DNA from: Blattamonas nauphoetae
Taxonomy: Eukaryota > Preaxostyla > Oxymonadida
NCBI GenBank assembly: GCA_033064195.1
Contig: JARBJD010000072.1
Location: 124,001 to 188,000 of the forward strand
Direction of reading: 5' to 3'
Length of the DNA: 64,000 nt
The position numbers and the translations under genes are program-made. This document shows positions 63,901 through 64,000 of the stretch, one piece after another. Position 1 is the stretch's first letter. Each line of letters opens with the position of its first letter. The notes below the pieces were generated by a model that saw only the letters and a list, made by a program, of their open reading frames with translations, was not told where the DNA came from and did not search any database.

Positions 63901-64000
63901 TCTTGCTCAGGATTCGTTCTCATGACCCCAGCGGAACAGTCTATAACGGCAAGGAGGATAGAGAGAAGATAGGGATATCTAACGACCATGGAGACGATAA

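Noticed and set aside
1-64000. LTR retroelements, Polintons, LINEs or rRNA genes.
   Set aside because: No reverse transcriptase, integrase, packaging ATPase, capsid-like or rRNA signature was seen on either strand.

Overview
The window looks like a nuclear contig from an intron-bearing, gene-dense protist. The mix is long serine- and cysteine-rich surface proteins with atrophied kinase tails, coiled-coil/SPRY proteins, armadillo-like helical proteins of no known function, and many short GT-AG introns. TAA, TAG and TGA all act as stops. This fits an oxymonad (Preaxostyla, of the Blattamonas type), but the assignment is an inference from gene style, not from a marker gene. Most introns were placed by hand. 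They are supported by reading frames that close exactly across every splice and, for two gene pairs, by paralogues that share the same splice sites.

Layout. 1-6075: 3' part of a huge beta-helix-like membrane protein with a degenerate kinase lobe. 6836-9848 (minus): decayed copy of a 1006-codon helical gene whose intact copy lies at 19372-22528 (minus). 10126-13383 (minus): helical-family gene split by a 2.2-kb TA-flanked transposon (10811-12987). 13619-17575: second beta-helix/pseudokinase receptor. 18457-19296: coiled-coil/SPRY gene. 22837-26833: five-exon large helical protein. 26927-27556 (minus): remnants of the helical family, overlapped by a broken Crinkler/RHS-like NTPase-nuclease gene (27301-34032). 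34178-36408 and 56314-58576: paralogous six-exon coiled-coil/SPRY genes. 36624-37685 and 50697-51677: two intact helical-family genes. 38743-40577 (minus): truncated protein kinase and a SPRY fragment. 41123-50663: a 1.3-kb Merlin DNA transposon into which an 8.2-kb Mutator-like element (42251-50459) has jumped. 52099-53275: an eight-exon Rab-like protein with every GTP-binding motif lost. 53805-56084: third beta-helix membrane protein, without kinase. 59203-63900 (minus): multi-pass membrane protein resembling the Tmc/TmcB group, with a hemerythrin-like C-terminus.

No operons are expected or seen. The genes seem to serve surface recognition and signalling (receptors, SPRY and kinase proteins, a Rab-like protein, a possible oxygen-sensing membrane protein), set among lineage-specific duplicated families. 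The most striking structure is the nested transposon pair. Both target-site duplications can be read exactly, and the Mutator-like element has long inverted ends built from unequal tandem arrays of a 140-bp unit (about 10 copies on one side, 23 on the other). I saw no LTR element, Polinton, CRISPR array or rRNA.
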